From the NCBI GenBank assembly GCA_963762615.1, contig CAVXLG010000014.1, positions 40,088-104,087 of the forward strand: a stretch of DNA of 64,000 nt. Direction: 5' to 3'. The notes beneath the pieces were generated by a model. The model worked only from the letters and a program-made list of their open reading frames with translations, did no database searches and was not told the origin of the DNA. Source of the DNA: PALSA-505 sp963762615. Lineage in GTDB: Bacteria > Actinomycetota > Actinomycetes > Streptosporangiales > Streptosporangiaceae. The stretch's first letter is position 1. The number at the start of each line of letters is the position of its first letter. The position numbers and the translations under genes were made by a program. Of the stretch, positions 60,877-64,000 are shown in pieces.

Positions 60877-60927
60877 GCCCGCGGGACCCTAGGTTATCCA
60901 CAAGATGATCTTCGATTAGCCGGTTAA

Positions 60928-61101
60928 CCAGAGGGCGACCGAGCGTTTGAGCACATCACGCTCCATCGCCAGCTCAGCGTTCTCCTTACGCAGCCGCACC
61001 AGCTCGGCGCGCTCGTCCTCGCCCAGGGCGCCGTTGCCCTCACCCCGCCGCCGCCGGTCCAGGTTCACCCAGTTACCCAGGGTCCCCTCGTTAACGCCCA
61101 T
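60928..61101 (-). pseudogene. IS3-family orfA, C-terminal piece
   Basis: The minus strand encodes MGVNEGTLGNWVNLDRRRRG, EDERAELVRLRKENAELAME and RDVLKRSVALW, the end of the helix-turn-helix and leucine zipper of an IS3 OrfA. The 3' end is cut by the Tn554-like element (the frame then reads LTG-stop from its inverted repeat). The 5' end stops at 61101 against unrelated sequence next to a third recombinase gene. Confidence 0.82.
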
Positions 61102-61222
61102 TACCTGAAGCCCGCCGGGGCCTGTCCACCACGTGCGCCACGGATGGGTGTGCATCCACGATCTGCGTGCCGGAACTGGTTATCTGCTGGCTCATCCATC
61201 ATGTCGATCAAGTGGAGGAGCC

Positions 61223-62373
61223 ATGCATGTTCAGCGGGTGGTGATGCCCGTGTCCGGGGCAGAGTCGTGGACCGTCCTGGGCGACGACGAGGCCCCGGTC
61301 GGCCCGGTCGAGGCTTACCTGGCCTACCTGACCGATATCGAGCGCTCGCCGAACACCGTGCGCGCCTATGCGCACGATCTGAAGGACTACTGGGAGTTCC
61401 TGGCCTGCCGGGGCCAGGACTGGCGCCAGGTCCGGCTGGAGGACATCGGGGAGTACGTGGCCTGGCTGCGGTTTCCCCCGGCAGGCCGGGCCGGTGAGGC
61501 GGCAGTGCTGCCGTCCGCCGGGGCGCATGCCGCGGCCTCGACGGTGAACCGGAAGCTGGCGGCGCTGGCGGCGTTTTACCAGCATCAGGCCCGCTGCGGG
61601 ATGGACGTCGGCGAGTTGCTGGTCACCTGGCAGCCGCCCGGCCGCCGGGGCGGGTGGAAGCCGTTCCTGCATCACATCAGCAAGGACAGGCCGCAAGCCC
61701 GGCGGGCGGTCACGCTGACCGCGCCGAAGAAGCTGCCGCGGGTGCTGAGCGCCAGTGAGACTCAGGCGATCCTGGATGCCTGCGAGCACCTGCGGGACCG
61801 CTTCTTCTTCGCCCTGCTTCATGACAGCGGGATGAGGGCTGGCGAGGCTCTGGGGCTGCGGCATGAGGACATCGCCGCCGCCGAGCAGCAGGTCAGCATC
61901 GTGCCGCGGGCCAACGTCAACCGGGCCCGCTGCAAGTCCGGCCGGCAGCGCATGGTCCCGGTCAGCCGCAGCTGATCAGGCTTTACGGCGACTACCTGCA
62001 CGCCGAGTACGGCGATCTGGACTGCGACTACGTGTTCGTGAACCTGTTCGGCGGCCGCCGCGGCCAGGCGATGGGCTACCCGGCGGTCGATGACCTGGTG
62101 CGGCGGCTGCGCCGCCGCACCGGGATCGAGTTCGACCTGCACTGGTTCCGCCACTCGGCTGCGACCAGGATGCTGCGGGACCGGGTGCCGATCGAGGTGG
62201 TGTCCAGCCTGCTCGGGCATTCATCGGTGGTCACCACCGACCAGATCTACGGGCATCTGACCGCCGAGGATGCCCGCAGGCGCTGGAGCACCTTGGCGGC
62301 TGCGCTGCCGGCGCACGTGGCCAGACACACCACAAAAACTCCCACAATCACAAGAGAGAACCTCGAGACCTGA
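61223..62373 (+). pseudogene. Third tyrosine recombinase (TnpA-like), frameshifted
   Basis: ATG 61223 (AGTGGAGGAGCC before it). Core-binding domain: VEAYLAYLTDIERSPNTVRA, YAHDLKDYWEFLACRGQDWR, STVNRKLAALAAFYQHQARC. Catalytic part: LLHDSGMRAGEALGLRHEDI (Arg). Near 61968 one base shift leads to LIRLYGDYLHAEYGDLDCDY, FDLHWFRHSAATRMLRDRVP (H-x-x-R) and LLGHSSVVTTDQIYGHLTAE (His, Tyr). It resembles Tn554 TnpA, but neither TnpB nor TnpC follows, so it is the left part of a second, truncated element beside the complete one. Confidence 0.87.
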
Positions 62374-62419
62374 CGCATGTTCTATGCTCCTTGAGCTCTG
62401 TGGCACCGAATACGAACCC

Positions 62420-62877
62420 TCACTTGATGATCATGCCCGTCGGCGCGAGCGCGTACCACGGCCCACCGAACTGCTTGATCCCGATGTTGATGACTGAGCT
62501 TTGCACGCTGTAAAGGCGAACTTGTAGCTGTGCAGCGGCCAGCCTGCGTAGGTGACCTCACGCAGCCTGCCCGCGTACGGGATCGTCTTCAGCAGCTTGG
62601 GGTTGAGCCCGTCGCCGGCTACCGGCTTCCCGCTCGTGGTAACCGCCGGCCAATCGGCCGCGCAGGTCTTGATCCTCTCGCAGCGGGCAATGCCGTGCCC
62701 GCCCTTGGAGAAGATGAACAGCACGTATCCGCGCGCGTCGGTGATCAGCGGCCCCGCAAGGGTGTTGCTGACTTTGATCGCCGCGACGCCCGCCTGGGCC
62801 ACGCCGTACTCCAGAAGACCAAAGGCGAGTGCGGTGGCGAGCAACGCGCACAAGCTCTTGCGCCTCCGTCCGTGCAT
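62420..62877 (-). pseudogene. COG4315 secreted repeat protein, frameshifted near the end
   Basis: ATG 62877 starts a signal peptide (KSLCALLATALAFGLLEYGV), then LITDARGYVLFIFSKGGHGI, CERIKTCAADWPAVTTSGKP and REVTYAGWPLHSYKF, one COG4315 repeat pair. Near 62512 the frame changes, and the expected ending INIGIKQFGGPWYALAPTGM-IIK-stop is found in the other frame, to 62420. One base change would restore about 150 aa. It is a paralogue of the gene at 18808-19740. Confidence 0.78.
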
Positions 62878-62939
62878 GGATTCGGGTAGCTTAGCCGCCC
62901 ACCTGGCATGACGGACGAGCCACGCCACCCCGTCCCGAC

Positions 62940-64000
62940 AGCCTCACCCGGCGCCGGTTCCTCGCGGGTGCCGGGGCGATCCTGGCAGGCGGGGTCACGG
63001 CCGCGGTAGCGGCACGTCGCGCTCGGCCAGCATCGACGTGCCGCTGGTTCCGCTCGGCAAACAGCCGATGTACCTGCCCGGTACGCCAGCACGCCTGGAG
63101 TTCGATGGCTACACCGCGACGAGTACGGCAATCCGCTGGCGCCGTAGGTATGGACCGGCTGTTGTTCTTCGGACGTCCGGGGGGCGTCCTGACACTCGGC
63201 CTACGCGCGTCTGTTGGAGTCCCGGCTGCGGACACTCGAGCGCCACCTCCATTGGGGCCCTAACGGGCTGCTGTTCACCGTCAGCTACGGCCCCGATGCG
63301 GTAACCACCGGGTCCTGAGGCGTTGTCGGCGCCGCTGGCCTTCGCGCAACCAGCCTCTCGAGCTTCGAGTCGCCCGCGATCGACAGCTATCCACGTGTGC
63401 ATTCACCTCGCCTCGATTGACGAGTGCGCGGCTCGCCGATATCGAGTGCGGCGCTCGTCATGGGTCGCGGCTCTGCCGGGGCGTTGACGGCTTCGCTGTC
63501 GCTGGCCCCGATCCTGATCTGGCGTGAGACCCGCACCGGCTTCACCGGCAGGGGCCTCCCCGCAGGCGCACCAGCACGTGCACGGCATCCCGGCCGGCGA
63601 CGCGGTGCCTGATCGGCGCGCCGCTGCTCATGGGCTTCAAATCGGGGCTGAAGAAGAATCAAGCGACGGGAGGACGACGTCACGATCCCGGCGGGTGAGT
63701 TCGCGCGAGGGGACGACGATGCAGGTGAGCTACCTGCGCCTTGAAGCTGGACCACCTGGTACGGAAGGCTCTCCGCGCAGGAGCGCGTCGCGCTGATGTA
63801 CTCACCGCAGACGTACCGTTGAGGCGGCCAGGGAGATTCAGCGACCGACGCCTCGGGCAACCCCGTGCGCGATTACCGAAGGCGATCACCCGCTACGGCG
63901 TCGTCGGCCACGCGCAGGCCAGCGCCCAGGCGCGTCGCCACAACCGGCCGGTGATCATCCTGCTCGACTTCGACACGGTCGACGGCGGGTACGCCGGCCT
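62940..64000 (+). pseudogene. Tat-type DUF7405-like protein gene with many frameshifts, runs off the window
   Basis: Pieces in changing frames follow one protein: DSLTRRRFLAGAGAILAGGV (twin-arginine signal), DVPLVPLGKQPMYLPGTPAR, LLESRLRTLERHLHWGPNGL with LFTVSYGP, RTGFTGRGLPAGAPARA, LLMGFKSGLKKNQATG, and TTMQVSYLRLEAGPPGTE. Order and content resemble the Tat-exported DUF7405 proteins distantly related to Dyp-type peroxidases. At least five frame changes occur in 1 kb, so it is a true pseudogene. Confidence in the family name is moderate. Confidence 0.5.

Larger units (their letters stand above)
57493..60927. mobile_element. Complete Tn554-like tyrosine-recombinase element (3435 bp)
   Basis: TTAACCGGCTAATCG at 57493 is repeated inverted at 60913-60927 (15 of 15). 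Outside are two different 6-bp strings, CCTCTC (57487-57492) and CCAGAG (60928-60933). Joining the flanks with only CCAGAG restores the IS3 orfA frame (VALW-VKDAMGR-stop). So one 6-bp core belongs to the target and one came with the element, with no target duplication, as known for Tn554. It carries three overlapping genes: recombinase 1, recombinase 2 and a DUF6262-like protein. Confidence 0.9.

Overview
This 64 kb window is very GC-rich DNA with GTG/ATG starts, stop-start overlaps of the GTGA and ATGA type, Tat-exported enzymes, DUF1918, WYL, DUF664, COG4315 and ATPase-LuxR genes. That combination points to an actinomycete (a soil-type lineage with a large genome; I cannot name the genus). 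Much of the window is an insertion graveyard. Intact metabolic and regulatory genes are islands between nested transposons, truncated transposases and decayed gene ends, so it reads as an accessory or plastic chromosomal region rather than a conserved core.

Region by region. 0-4.3 kb: a broken IS110 transposase, then a complete IS66-family element (1346-3487, 8-bp target duplication) that splits an IS5-type transposase and carries an NTF2/SnoaL-like passenger gene. 4.5-9.4 kb: GNAT and alpha/beta-hydrolase genes divergent from a WYL regulator, then DinB, then a Tat-exported agmatine-deiminase-like enzyme divergent from a Tat-exported amine oxidase (to 11.5 kb). 12.3-14.5 kb: MarR regulator plus DHA2 drug exporter behind two palindromic operators spaced 30 bp apart. 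15.2 kb: the 3' half of a tRNA-Thr(CGT) with its own terminator, which looks like an integration scar. 15.9-20.8 kb: SIS-domain isomerase, MarR/membrane protein pair, COG4315 secreted protein, cupin. 21.3-26.6 kb: large ATPase-LuxR regulator, O-methyltransferase, hydrolase and a FetB fragment. 26.8-29.9 kb: small genes, including a histidine-less HisKA_3-like protein, a 23-aa membrane peptide and a HicA-like protein, among remnants.

29.9-35.9 kb is a three-level nested insertion: a large-serine-recombinase element sits inside the Walker A codons of istB of an IS21-family element, which itself sits inside an IS3-type orfA. 36-43.6 kb: RidA, a triple-rhodanese/sulfite-oxidase fusion, a PNPOx-like protein, a methyltransferase and small zinc-type proteins. 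43.7-47.2 kb: a tyrosine-recombinase element bracketed by two identical 435-bp direct repeats that contain most of a VOC gene. 47.5-50.5 kb: two tandem secreted proteins, each of exactly seven repeats (probable seven-bladed propellers), the stub of a third, and a membrane protein. 50.5-56.2 kb: remnants, a GNAT, a frameshifted NTF2-like gene, an intact IS982 element and a DUF1254 protein. 56.5-62.4 kb: an IS3 orfAB split by a complete Tn554-like element (two tyrosine recombinases plus a DUF6262-like small protein) with 15-bp inverted ends and an exchanged 6-bp core. Next to it is a third, frameshifted recombinase. The window ends in a heavily frameshifted Tat-type gene.

Two dispersed non-coding repeat families recur between genes: a two-box CAGAAC element, mostly just 3' of genes, and a roughly 180-bp element with three copies. 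Several otherwise good genes are broken by one extra base in a G or C run, so sequencing error and true pseudogenisation both have to be considered.
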